Source: an uncultured Roseicyclus sp. (GTDB lineage: Bacteria; Pseudomonadota; Alphaproteobacteria; Rhodobacterales; Rhodobacteraceae). Taken from it: DNA of 64,000 nucleotides. The translations under genes were made by a program, and so were the position numbers. The DNA is taken from the NCBI GenBank assembly GCA_947491935.1, contig CANLLF010000003.1, positions 830,397 through 894,396 of the forward strand, written 5' to 3'. The notes under the pieces were generated by a model. The model was not told where the DNA came from and did no database searches. It worked only from the letters and a program-made list of their open reading frames with translations. This document shows positions 25,368-33,414 of this stretch, piece after piece (within the stretch, counting starts at the first letter, position 1; every line of letters begins with the position of its first letter).

Positions 25368-27170
25368 ATGCGCCCCACCCTGCCCCTTGTCGTCGCCTGT
25401 CTTATCCTCACCACGCCGCTTTCGGCCCAGGAAGCCGCCGATGCGGTGGCGCCGGAAGGTGCAACGGAAACTGGCGCATCGGCCCTGTCCGAACGCGCCC
25501 AGGCCGCCATGGACGCCCGCGATGCCGGTGATCCCGTTGTCGCGCAGGACTGGATGGTGGCCGCCGCAAATCCGCTGGCCGTCGAAGCTGGCGCCGATGT
25601 GCTCGCAGCCGGTGGTACCGCTGCGGATGCCATGGTGGCCGTACAAGCCGTGCTTGGCCTCGTGGAGCCGCAAAGCTCCGGCCTTGGCGGCGGGGCGTTC
25701 CTTGTGTGGTACGATGCCGAAAGCGGTGAATTGACGACGCTGGATGGCCGCGAAACCGCGCCGCTCGATGTCACACCCACCCTGTTTCAGGGTGAGGACG
25801 GCGAACCCCTGGGCTTCTTTGACGCCGTTGTCGGCGGCCTATCGGTCGGAACGCCCGGCACGCCCGCGCTGATGGAGGACGCCCATCGCCGCTGGGGCCG
25901 TAGCAATTGGGGCGACCTTCTGGAACCGGCGATCGACCTCGCCGATGGTGGCTTCTCGGTGTCGGCCCGCATGGCAGGTTCCATCGCGAACGATGCCGAA
26001 CGCCTCTCGACCTTTCCCGCCACGGCCGCCTATTTCCTGCCCGATGGCGCACCGCTGGCAGAAGGCACGCTCCTGCAAAACACGGCTTACGCCAACACGC
26101 TCCGCGCAATGCAGGCGCAGGGCGCTGACGCGATCTATCACGGGCCCATCGCCGAAGGCATCGTGGAGACGGTGCGCAGCGCCGAGGGCAATCCCGGCCT
26201 CCTGTCGCTCCGCGATCTCGCAGTCTACGAGGTTATCGAACGGCCCGCCGTTTGCGCCGCCTATCGCGACATGGATGTCTGCGGCATGGGGCCCCCCTCC
26301 TCCGGCGCCCTGACCGTCGGCCAGATCCTCGGGATCTCGGGCCAGTTCGACCTGTCCACCCCCGATGATCCCGAAGCCTGGCGGATCATCGGTGACGCGT
26401 CCCGCCTCGCCTTCGCCGACCGGGGCCGCTACATGGCCGACAGCGACTATGTCCCGATGCCGACCGAAGGCCTGATCGATCCCGCCTATCTGGAGGAACG
26501 CGCCCAGCTGATCGGCGGTGACCGGACAGACGGCTTCGTGGCTCTGCCCGAGGTGAGCCCGGGCAACCCGACCTGGGATCACGCACAGGTCTGGGCCGAT
26601 GATCAAAGCCTGGAATTCCCCTCCACATCCCACATCTCCATCGTCGACAGCTACGGCAACGTGCTGAGCATGACGACCACCATCGAGAACGGCTTCGGCT
26701 CTCGCCTGATGGCGCCGGGTGGCTTCCTGCTCAACAACGAGCTGACCGATTTCAGCTTCCGCACTCACTCCGACGGCATCCCCATCGCCAACCGGATCGA
26801 GCCCGGAAAACGCCCCCGCTCCTCGATGTCGCCCACCATCGTGATGCAAGACGGCGAACCCGTCCTCGCCATCGGCTCTCCGGGTGGCAGCCGCATCATC
26901 GGTTATGTCGCCACCACCATTATCGCCCATTACGACTGGGGCCTCGATATCCAGGACGCCATCTCCCTGCCGCACGCCGTCAACCGCTTCGGTACCTACG
27001 ATCTGGAGGAAGGCACCGACGCGGAAGCACTCGCGGAAGGCCTCGAAGGGATCGGGTACGAAGTCAATATTCGTGGCCTGAACTCCGGCCTCCACGCCAT
27101 CGCCATCACTCCAGACGGACTGATGGGCGGGGCTGATCCCCGCCGCGAAGGCATCGCGCTGGGGCAATAG
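25368..27170 (+). CDS. ggt: gamma-glutamyltransferase
   Basis: 600 aa. Periplasmic N-terminal nucleophile hydrolase that hydrolyses or transfers gamma-glutamyl groups from glutathione and related amides. Signal peptide ends near SAQ (1-20). The large subunit has PQSSGLGGGAFLVWYD and GRETAP. The autoprocessing threonine is T420 in PSTSHISIVD, preceded by the usual large-subunit end. The small subunit shows GGFLLNNELTDF and GKRPRSSMSPTIV, with the oxyanion/substrate loop GSPGGSRIIGYV. RBS GGAGATCC lies before the ATG. Full-length and apparently intact. It could supply gamma-glutamyl products also relevant to the ligase at 21016, but is in a separate unit. Confidence 0.95.
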   Translation: MRPTLPLVVACLILTTPLSAQEAADAVAPEGATETGASALSERAQAAMDARDAGDPVVAQDWMVAAANPLAVEAGADVLAAGGTAADAMVAVQAVLGLVEPQSSGLGGGAFLVWYDAESGELTTLDGRETAPLDVTPTLFQGEDGEPLGFFDAVVGGLSVGTPGTPALMEDAHRRWGRSNWGDLLEPAIDLADGGFSVSARMAGSIANDAERLSTFPATAAYFLPDGAPLAEGTLLQNTAYANTLRAMQAQGADAIYHGPIAEGIVETVRSAEGNPGLLSLRDLAVYEVIERPAVCAAYRDMDVCGMGPPSSGALTVGQILGISGQFDLSTPDDPEAWRIIGDASRLAFADRGRYMADSDYVPMPTEGLIDPAYLEERAQLIGGDRTDGFVALPEVSPGNPTWDHAQVWADDQSLEFPSTSHISIVDSYGNVLSMTTTIENGFGSRLMAPGGFLLNNELTDFSFRTHSDGIPIANRIEPGKRPRSSMSPTIVMQDGEPVLAIGSPGGSRIIGYVATTIIAHYDWGLDIQDAISLPHAVNRFGTYDLEEGTDAEALAEGLEGIGYEVNIRGLNSGLHAIAITPDGLMGGADPRREGIALGQ

Positions 27171-27188
27171 GGGGGCCTCCGCCTCGGA

Positions 27189-27205
27189 CGGCGCGCTACG
27201 CGCGC
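27189..27205 (+). terminator. possible terminator after ggt
   Basis: GCGCG-CTA-CGCGC hairpin within a GC-rich tract 20 nt after the ggt stop. No clear T-run. Assigned on position alone. Confidence 0.35.
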
Positions 27206-27321
27206 CTTTGCCTCGCCGGACAGGGCACCTCGCACCCTTCGGGCGCTCGGCGCGGCAACCCAACCCGGGCCGGTGTTCCAATCGGCAAAGCTCGGTCCGC
27301 CTCCGGCGGGGGGATTTGGAC

Positions 27322-27360
27322 CCAATGGAAGACGGCAGGCTTCATCCCATCTTCCATTGG
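27322..27360. repeat. 11-bp inverted repeat attached to dispersed element copy A
   Basis: CCAATGGAAGA (27322-27332) and TCTTCCATTGG (27350-27360) are perfect inverted arms around a 17-nt loop. The right arm is also the 5' box of the dispersed element described at 27351, so the element's start forms part of a longer hairpin here. The other two copies lack the left arm. Confidence 0.7.
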
Positions 27361-27410
27361 TCAACAATACCCCGGGGGAGTCGCGATACGCGAAGGGGGC
27401 AGCGCCCCCT
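27351..27410 (+). repeat. dispersed structured element, copy A
   Basis: About 60 bp. Starts CTTCCATTGGTCAACAATA, then CCCCGGGGGAG, a variable hairpin TCGCG-ATA-CGCGA, and a fixed hairpin GGGGGC-AGC-GCCCCC. Copies B (46079) and C (38325) keep the order and the pairing but differ in the variable hairpin sequence. It lies between ggt and the convergent SnoaL-like gene. Confidence 0.8.
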
Positions 27411-27425
27411 CTTCGCAAAAGGAAT

Positions 27426-27439
27426 GCGGGCTTGCCCGC
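27426..27439 (-). terminator. Rho-independent terminator of the SnoaL-like gene
   Basis: On the minus strand a GCGGGC-AA-GCCCGC hairpin is followed by ATTCCTTTT, starting 9 nt after the stop of the gene at 27449. Stem plus T-tract is the classical form. Confidence 0.65.
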
Positions 27440-27448
27440 GCCATTGGA

Positions 27449-27973
27449 TCACGGCGCAGGGGGTGTCTTGCGGCCTTCGTCGAAAGCTTCCCAGCCTTCG
27501 CCGTCAAACACGTCGACGCCGAGCTGAAACAGCACATCCGGAAAATCGACCATCACGTAATTGTCGACGATCTTGCCATCCACAACCTTCCAGAAATCCA
27601 TGTATCGGATCGTGATGCGTTTGCCAGTGGGCTCCACGCCCATGAAGGTTCCGGAATGGGTTGCTTCCTGGCGCCCGAAGGCCGCAGCCCATTCGCCCAT
27701 GTAGAGCCGTGCTTCGTCCACGCAGACTTTGTTGGAGAACGCCGCTTGGAACGGCTTTTGCCAATTGTCCTGAAACGCCCGCAGCCCCTCCTTGGTACCG
27801 CAGCCGCGGTTGCCCATCCATTTGAACCCCTCGGCGAAGAACTCTCCGATGTCGGCGATGCGGTGGTCGTTCAGACCGTCGACCATGCCTTCGATGACGG
27901 CGCGGGTGGCCTCGGTCTTGCTCATATCCGTATCGCGCGTCAGCGCGGCCTGCTCGGGGCGAGAGCCTTTCAT
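27449..27973 (-). CDS. SnoaL-like (NTF2-fold) protein
   Basis: 174 aa. One NTF2-like domain of the SnoaL/ester cyclase group: EGMVDGLNDHRIADIGEFFAEGFKWMGN near the start and ITIRYMDFWKVVDGKIVDNYVMVDFPDVLFQLGVD near the end are the family signatures. Such proteins may be isomerases, cyclases or non-catalytic. A related tandem version is encoded at 29593 and an orphan sugar ABC ATPase lies between them, an arrangement that recurs in Rhodobacteraceae next to sugar transport genes. ATG at 27973 is used; an internal ATG 16 codons later (MSKTEATR) is also credible. Confidence 0.82.
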   Translation of the reverse strand: MKGSRPEQAALTRDTDMSKTEATRAVIEGMVDGLNDHRIADIGEFFAEGFKWMGNRGCGTKEGLRAFQDNWQKPFQAAFSNKVCVDEARLYMGEWAAAFGRQEATHSGTFMGVEPTGKRITIRYMDFWKVVDGKIVDNYVMVDFPDVLFQLGVDVFDGEGWEAFDEGRKTPPAP

Positions 27974-28013
27974 GGTCCAAACCTTCTTTGTTTAGGATGT
28001 GTTGGTTGTCGGC

Positions 28014-28364
28014 CTATGTCACGCCGACGCGACGGCGCGCCTCGGACATGGTGCGCGGGGCGGGGCCTGCGTTCTTTCTGTAGCGAAATCCGTGGCTTGC
28101 GAGGAATAGCACAACCTCCCACTGGCGTGTCGCTGTGCGGCGCGGGGCCTTGAAGGCTGACCCGATATCGACAGCCGCGCCGCCGCAGGTGGGGCATGTG
28201 TAGACGGTTTTGCTGCGATCGCGTTTGAAACAGGCCCGGCAATCCAGGCACAGGATCTTGGCGCGGTTGAGCGAGGCATAGGGCGGTGGCGCAGCCCGCC
28301 CCTTGGCCGAGGTCGCGGCGCGCGCGCGGCCCGGCTTGGGCCGTCCGGATGTGTCATGGACCAT
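28014..28364 (-). CDS. zinc-ribbon hypothetical protein
   Basis: 116 aa. A basic N-terminal tail precedes a zinc ribbon with two CxxC pairs (CLDCRACF near 42-49 and CPTCGG near 60-65), followed by a basic segment ending in TMSEARRRVGVT. GGAGGG about 9 nt before the ATG fixes the start; an in-frame ATG further upstream has no RBS. Possibly a nucleic-acid or ribosome-associated protein, judging only by zinc ribbon and charge. It stands between the SnoaL-like and ABC ATPase genes. Confidence 0.75.
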   Translation of the reverse strand: MVHDTSGRPKPGRARAATSAKGRAAPPPYASLNRAKILCLDCRACFKRDRSKTVYTCPTCGGAAVDIGSAFKAPRRTATRQWEVVLFLASHGFRYRKNAGPAPRTMSEARRRVGVT

Positions 28365-28436
28365 GGCAATACCCTCCAGCGAAAGACGCGGGGCTACAGC
28401 ATCCGATTGCCCGGTATCGCGCAACTGAGGGTTTCC

Positions 28437-29486
28437 TTAGCCGATCCGCGCGCCGGTTTCGGCATCGAACAGATGCGTGATCCCGTCCGGCAATGCGATG
28501 CCAACCGGCTCCCCGATCCGGGCGCGGTAATCCTTGGGCGCCTTCACCGCCACCAGCGCGCCACCGGCCCGCACGGTGACCATGGTGGCATCGCCCAGAA
28601 GCTCCATGGAATAGACCGGGGCGTTGATCGCCCCCTGCCCGCCGCCGGTGACCGTTGCGTCTTCGGCCCGGAACCCCAGCGTGACCTTGCCCGATGCGCC
28701 GTTCATGCCGGGCACATGCACGTTGTCCCCCTGGAACGTGCCATCGGCGATGTCCCCTTCCATCAGGTTCATGGCAGGCGATCCGATGAAGCCCGCCACG
28801 AAGGTGTTGGCGGGGTTGTCGTAGATATCCGTGGGCGTGCCCACCTGCTGCACGACGCCCGCCTTCATCACCACCACGCGGTCGGCCAATGTCATGGCCT
28901 CGATCTGGTCGTGGGTGACGTAGATCGTCGTGACCTTCAACTCATGGCTCAGGTTTTTGATCTGCGCCCGTGTCGAGACGCGCAGTTTCGCGTCGAGATT
29001 CGAGAGCGGCTCATCCATCAGGAACACCTGCGGCTCCCGCACGATCGCGCGGGCAAGCGCCACCCGCTGGCGTTGACCGCCCGACAGCGCGGCGGGCTTG
29101 CGGTGCATGAAATCTTCCAGCTCCACCATCGCGGCGGCGCGCGCGACGCGGTCTTCGTGTTCGGCCTCGGGCACTTTGCGCACTTTCAGAGGAAAGCGAA
29201 TGTTCTCCCACACCGTCATGTTCGGATAGAGGCCGTAACTCTGGAACACCATCGCCACGTCGCGATCCTTGGGGTCCAGCGTCGTCACCTCCCGGTCACC
29301 GATCCAAATCTCGCCGTCGGTCGGGTCCTCCAGCCCGGCGATCATCCGCATCGTGGTGGTCTTGCCACAACCAGACGGCCCCAGCAGGACGAGGAATTCC
29401 TGATCCGCGATGTCGAGGTGGAAATCATCCACGCCCACAAAGCTGCCCCAGCGTTTGCTTACGTGGTTGAGCCTGATCTGTGCCAT
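28437..29486 (-). CDS. sugar ABC transporter ATPase (UgpC/MsmK type)
   Basis: 349 aa. ATPase of the carbohydrate CUT1 family. Walker A GPSGCGKTTT (38-47), Q-loop in FQSYGLYPNMTV, signature LSGGQRQR, Walker B VFLMDEPLSNLD and switch histidine in VTHDQIEA are all present. The C-terminal 110 residues form the regulatory TOBE/OB region including LGFRAEDA. AAAGGA lies 8 nt before the chosen ATG; the frame is open further upstream without a credible start. No binding protein or permease is adjacent, so it either serves a distant transporter or is shared by several systems, as MsmK-like ATPases can be. Confidence 0.92.
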   Translation of the reverse strand: MAQIRLNHVSKRWGSFVGVDDFHLDIADQEFLVLLGPSGCGKTTTMRMIAGLEDPTDGEIWIGDREVTTLDPKDRDVAMVFQSYGLYPNMTVWENIRFPLKVRKVPEAEHEDRVARAAAMVELEDFMHRKPAALSGGQRQRVALARAIVREPQVFLMDEPLSNLDAKLRVSTRAQIKNLSHELKVTTIYVTHDQIEAMTLADRVVVMKAGVVQQVGTPTDIYDNPANTFVAGFIGSPAMNLMEGDIADGTFQGDNVHVPGMNGASGKVTLGFRAEDATVTGGGQGAINAPVYSMELLGDATMVTVRAGGALVAVKAPKDYRARIGEPVGIALPDGITHLFDAETGARIG

Positions 29487-29592
29487 CGCACCGTCCTTTC
29501 CCCGAACTGCGTCTTTGCCATCTAGACAGCCGGATTCGATTGGCGCAAGGCTTTTGCATAGGTTTGCAAAAATTGGGAGCAGCGCGGTGGAC

Positions 29593-30594
29593 ATGGCGAA
29601 TTTGGTATCGGAGAAGGCGCGCATCCATGCGCATCTTGCTGCTCTGGCCCGCGGCGCCGACCCCGCGGCGATCTTCGCGGAAGATGCCGTGGCCGAGATC
29701 GCCCACCCCTACGGCACCTGCGCAGGGCCAGAGGCGATCAGGCAATTCTACGCCGATCTGACCCGCGCGCTGCCCGATGCCCAATGGCGGCCAGAGATCC
29801 TGCTGGCCGGTGAGAACCATCCCGATGAACGCACGGAGGCGCGCCGCTACTCCCCTCTCGTCGGCACATTCGGCCATTGGCAGGGGACGTTCACCGCGCC
29901 GCTTCTGGGTATTCCGCCCACCGGCGGCGTGGTGCATCTGAGGATCTGCGAGGTGCATCACCTTGATGGGACGGGCCGAATCCTGCGCAGCTGGATCTTG
30001 CCGGATCTGCTAGACCTGATGGATCAGGCTGGCGTTTATCCCCTTCGGCCGATGGCCGGTGCGCGCGGGATGTGGCCAGGTCCGGATGGCGGTGGCGGCG
30101 TGAAGATGGGTGCGGTCGATGCCGCGGGCGGCGCGCAATCCATGGCTCAGGTGCTCGATATGCACAACGCGCTCAACACCCATATGGGCACTGACGTCTC
30201 CGGCCTTACCATGCATCATTGGACGCCCGATTTCATGTATTATGCCGCGGGCGGCATCGGCATCTGTCGGGGCGTCGAAGGGTTTCGCGTCAACCACCAG
30301 GTGCCGTTCCGCATTGCCTTTCCGGACCGATACAGCAAGGGCCATTTCGTGCGGATCGCCGATGGCCCGTTCGCGCTGACGGGCGGGCGGCTCTACGCGA
30401 CCCATACGGGGCCGTTTCTGGGGATGGAGACAACGGGGCGCCAAGTGCATATCGACGTGATGGACTTTTACCATTTCGACGAGGCCGGGTTGATTGCCGA
30501 GAACTGGCTACCCTTCGATATTCTGGGCCTTGCGCACCAGATGGGCATCGACCTGCTGGCGCAGGTCGCGGGGCCGACGGATAGTGCCGACTAG
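29593..30594 (+). CDS. tandem SnoaL-like (NTF2-fold) protein
   Basis: 333 aa with two NTF2-like domains, about 1-150 and 175-325. The halves share EIAHPYGTCAG/TPDFMYYAAGGIG and the closing FYHFDEAGLIAENWLPFDILGLAHQMGIDLL. A MAGARGMWPGPDGGGGVKMG linker joins them. Divergently transcribed from the sugar ABC ATPase across 106 nt. Related to the single-domain protein at 27449, so gene fusion or internal duplication is likely. Catalytic activity is unknown. ATG at 29593 chosen; a GTG 6 nt earlier is possible. Confidence 0.83.
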   Translation: MANLVSEKARIHAHLAALARGADPAAIFAEDAVAEIAHPYGTCAGPEAIRQFYADLTRALPDAQWRPEILLAGENHPDERTEARRYSPLVGTFGHWQGTFTAPLLGIPPTGGVVHLRICEVHHLDGTGRILRSWILPDLLDLMDQAGVYPLRPMAGARGMWPGPDGGGGVKMGAVDAAGGAQSMAQVLDMHNALNTHMGTDVSGLTMHHWTPDFMYYAAGGIGICRGVEGFRVNHQVPFRIAFPDRYSKGHFVRIADGPFALTGGRLYATHTGPFLGMETTGRQVHIDVMDFYHFDEAGLIAENWLPFDILGLAHQMGIDLLAQVAGPTDSAD

Positions 30595-30604
30595 AACGGG
30601 GCCG

Positions 30605-30934
30605 CTACCCCTCGCCGCGGGCGCATAGCCGACATTGCGGGGTGAAGGGCAGGACATCGAGACGTTCGCTCGAAATCTCCTCGCCACATGACACGCAGAC
30701 GCCGTATTCGCCGCGATCCATGCGCCGCAGGGCCTCCCGGATCAGGGAGATCTCGACCTCTCCGGCATGGCCCAGGCGTTCCAGAACCTCATCGCCTTCC
30801 AATTCGGTCGCCCGATCCTCCCAATCGCGGGATTTCGGGGCGTCCAGTTCCCGTTCGATCCCCGACAACCGTGAGGTCAGATCATTGAGCCGCGTATTGA
30901 GCGCTTTGCGGCGTTCCTTCAAATCATCTCGCAT
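30605..30934 (-). CDS. TraR/DksA-type zinc finger protein
   Basis: 109 aa. An N-terminal coiled coil (1-60) is followed by the four-cysteine zinc finger C80-x2-C83-x17-C101-x2-C104 (GVCVSCGEEISSERLDVLP). DksA-like proteins reach into the secondary channel of RNA polymerase. The DxxDxA tip motif of true DksA is not visible, so it is better called a DksA-related small protein; short homologues of this type are common in Rhodobacteraceae. Divergent from the DUF442 gene. Confidence 0.87.
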   Translation of the reverse strand: MRDDLKERRKALNTRLNDLTSRLSGIERELDAPKSRDWEDRATELEGDEVLERLGHAGEVEISLIREALRRMDRGEYGVCVSCGEEISSERLDVLPFTPQCRLCARGEG

Positions 30935-31018
30935 CACTCCACCTCCGTGCGCCTGTGACCGGGGGCATCGCCACCCCTGCTGCGACATCGACGGTAGCAT
31001 CGCGACGGCAGGACCACT

Positions 31019-31032
31019 TTGACCTGCGTCAA
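31019..31032 (+). promoter_or_regulatory. FNR-type (FnrL) box
   Basis: TTGACCTGCGTCAA, a perfect inverted repeat TTGAC-N4-GTCAA, matches the FNR/CRP-family consensus TTGAT-N4-ATCAA with two symmetrical changes seen in many alphaproteobacterial FnrL sites. It is centred about 92 bp before the DUF442 gene and also lies in the upstream region of the divergent DksA-like gene (start 30934). Oxygen-dependent control is inferred. Confidence 0.6.
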
Positions 31033-31117
31033 GACCCTCCGCTCCGGGCGGCGGCCCTTTCCCTCGCTCCGGGATTGGGGCAGGTTGCGCGAAACATTCG
31101 CAATCGGAGCCATTGCC

Positions 31118-31552
31118 ATGGACCTGCGCCAAATCATCGAGGGCTATTCCGTCACCCCGCAAATTGAGCCCGAAGACGTGAAAACGCTGGCCGATATGGG
31201 CGTGAAAACCCTGATCTGCAATCGCCCCGATGCCGAGAACCCGCCGCCCCTTCAGGCCGCCGCCATTCAGGCCGAAGCCGAGGCGCACGGCATCGCGTTC
31301 GTGTTCAACCCCTTTCAGGGCAACACCATGACCCAGGAACACGTGGAGGAGCAGGCCGACGCGATTGCGGGATCGGACGGACCGGTGGTGGCCTATTGCG
31401 CCTCGGGCAACCGCTCCACGGTCGTGTGGGCCTTTGGCGCGGCGGGCCGGGTGCCGGTGGATCAGATCATCGAGACCGCCACATCCTACGGCTATCCGTT
31501 CGATCAATTACGCCCGGCGCTTGAGGCCGCGGCCGCGCGCAACGCGGGTTGA
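31118..31552 (+). CDS. DUF442/TIGR01244 family phosphatase-like protein
   Basis: 144 aa. Small PTP-like fold of the DUF442 (TIGR01244) family, present as the N-terminal half of Blh persulfide-dioxygenase fusions in sulfide metabolism. The active-site loop is AYCASGNRSTVVWA, with Cys and Arg in the CxSGxRS form. The start has GGAGC upstream. Preceded by an FNR-type box at 31019. It is 10 nt ahead of the DMT transporter gene, so both may be oxygen-regulated. Function as sulfur handling or phosphatase is unproven. Confidence 0.85.
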   Translation: MDLRQIIEGYSVTPQIEPEDVKTLADMGVKTLICNRPDAENPPPLQAAAIQAEAEAHGIAFVFNPFQGNTMTQEHVEEQADAIAGSDGPVVAYCASGNRSTVVWAFGAAGRVPVDQIIETATSYGYPFDQLRPALEAAAARNAG

Positions 31553-31562
31553 GCGCACCCGT

Positions 31563-32468
31563 TTGACCAAACTCAGCCCCACCGCCCAAGGCATCGTGCT
31601 GATGCTGTCGGCGATCTTCCTGTTTTCCGCCATGGATGCCGTGGCCAAATCGCTCATGGCGCGATTTGACGTCATGCAGGTCGTGTGGGCACGCTATGCG
31701 GGGCAGATGGCAGTGGTCGCGGTGATCCTCGCGCCGCGCCTCGGCACCCTGATCCGGACGCGGCATATCGGGCTGCAACTCCTGCGCTCCGCCTTTCTCT
31801 TCGCCGCGACCTACTGCTTTTTCACCTCGCTGTCGTTCCTTGAGATCGCGTCGGCCACGGCGGTGATGAATATCCACCCCGTCATCCTGACCCTCGGCGC
31901 CGCGCTGATCTTACGCGAACGCCTGGGCCCGCGCCGCATCATCGGCATTGCACTCGCCCTCACCGGCGCGTTGATCGTGATACGCCCCGGCGCGGACGTG
32001 ATGACATGGCCGTCCCTCCTGCCGCTCGCGGCTGGCCTGTTCTACGCCTCCTACGGGCTGACCACGCGGTTTCTAGGCCGGGATGAACCGATCCTGACCT
32101 CGTTTCTCTATACCGCGCTGATCGGAACTCTGGTTGCCTCGGCCCTTGCGGTGCCGGTCTGGCAGCCGCCCGCAACCGTGGATTGGCTGATTTATCTCGG
32201 CCTTGGAATTCTAGGCGCTGCCGGGCAGCTTTGCCTTATCCGCTCCCTTACCGTGGCCGAGGCCGGGGCGGTTGCGCCTTTCGGATATGCCGGTGTGGTG
32301 TTTTCCACGATGTGGGGCATTTTCGCTTTCAACGAGGTGCCGGATGCCGTCACCATCCTCGGCGCGCTTGTGATCGTTGGGGCCGGTGTCTATGTCTGGC
32401 ACCGCGAAACCCGTGCCGCACGCGGGCCCGTTCGTTCCACACCCGCCCCTCCTGCCCCCGGAGCGTGA
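31563..32468 (+). CDS. DMT superfamily EamA transporter
   Basis: 301 aa, ten transmembrane helices in two EamA repeats. The second repeat begins near WPSLLPLAAGLFYASYGLTTR. Members export metabolites. The start is uncertain: TTG at 31563 gives TKLSPTAQGIVLMLSAIFLFSAMDAVAKSL; a GTG at 31593 or ATG at 31602 would truncate helix 1. Lies 10 nt after the DUF442 gene and 4 nt before the acyltransferase gene, probably one transcript. Confidence 0.88.
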   Translation: MTKLSPTAQGIVLMLSAIFLFSAMDAVAKSLMARFDVMQVVWARYAGQMAVVAVILAPRLGTLIRTRHIGLQLLRSAFLFAATYCFFTSLSFLEIASATAVMNIHPVILTLGAALILRERLGPRRIIGIALALTGALIVIRPGADVMTWPSLLPLAAGLFYASYGLTTRFLGRDEPILTSFLYTALIGTLVASALAVPVWQPPATVDWLIYLGLGILGAAGQLCLIRSLTVAEAGAVAPFGYAGVVFSTMWGIFAFNEVPDAVTILGALVIVGAGVYVWHRETRAARGPVRSTPAPPAPGA

Positions 32469-32472
32469 GATC

Positions 32473-33414
32473 ATGGCCCAGCAGCCCGGACGCCGACCCA
32501 CAGATTGGATCGTCGACCGCCTGTGGCGCGGGCTGATCTGGCTGGCGCTGCGCCTGCCCCACCGGATCCGCGTGGCTGCCATGGGCTGGCTCTTCCGCCG
32601 CATCATTGGCCCGCTTTCGGGGCGCAAACGGCAGGCGCTGGACAATCTGGCGATGGTCTTCCCCGAGATGGACGCGCGCGACCGGGCCCGGATTGCCGAC
32701 GCCGTGCTTGATAATGTGGGCCGCGTCGTGATGGAGAATTACGCGACTGACGACCAGATGGCGCGCGCACAGGCCTGGCATCCCGACGGCCCCGGTTGGG
32801 CGGCGGCGGAGGAGGCACGAGCGGCAGGCCGTCCGATCCTGTTCATCTCGGGCCATTACGGGAATTATCAGGCTGGCCGCGCGGCGCTGAACGTGCGTGG
32901 CTACCAGATGGGTGGCCTCTACCGTCCGCTCAACAACGATTACCTCAACGAACACTACATCGCGACGATCGAGAATGTCGGCGGCGGCGGGTTCACCCGC
33001 GACAGGCGGGGGTTGGCCGGGTTCGTCAAACACCTCAGGTCCGGCGCGCAGGGCGCGATCCTGATCGATCAATACCTCTATGACGGACAGATCTTCGAGT
33101 TTCTGGGCCATCCGGCCCCGACCTCGACCGCCGCCGCCGAAATGGCGCTGAAATACGAGGCCCTGCTGATCCCGATCTATTCCACCCGCGCCGAAAACGG
33201 CCTTGATTTCACGATCGAACTGGAGGCCCCGGTTCCCCATACGGATCCCGACACCATGACCGCGGCGCTGAACGACAGCCTCGCCGCGCGGGTGCGTTCC
33301 GCGCCGGAGCAATGGTTCTGGGTGCATAACAGGTGGAAGCCGGAACGCGCCTCGAAAGCCGCCGCCAAGGCCGCGCGGGCACGGGGCGCGGCACCGGAGG
33401 ATCAGTCGAGTTGA
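32473..33414 (+). CDS. LpxL/HtrB-like acyltransferase
   Basis: 313 aa. Lipid A late acyltransferase family (lauroyl/myristoyl transfer to KDO2-lipid IVA). One amphipathic/hydrophobic N-terminal helix (17-45) anchors it at the inner face. The catalytic HX4D/E motif appears as H128-YGNY-Q133 in FISGHYGNYQAGR, i.e. the acidic residue is glutamine. Later segments GGFTRDRRGLAGFVKHL and WFWVHNRWKP are typical. ATG sits 4 nt after the DMT gene. The replaced motif residue raises the question of altered substrate or loss of activity. Its 3' end overlaps the convergent DUF1223 gene by 13 nt. Confidence 0.85.
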   Translation: MAQQPGRRPTDWIVDRLWRGLIWLALRLPHRIRVAAMGWLFRRIIGPLSGRKRQALDNLAMVFPEMDARDRARIADAVLDNVGRVVMENYATDDQMARAQAWHPDGPGWAAAEEARAAGRPILFISGHYGNYQAGRAALNVRGYQMGGLYRPLNNDYLNEHYIATIENVGGGGFTRDRRGLAGFVKHLRSGAQGAILIDQYLYDGQIFEFLGHPAPTSTAAAEMALKYEALLIPIYSTRAENGLDFTIELEAPVPHTDPDTMTAALNDSLAARVRSAPEQWFWVHNRWKPERASKAAAKAARARGAAPEDQSS

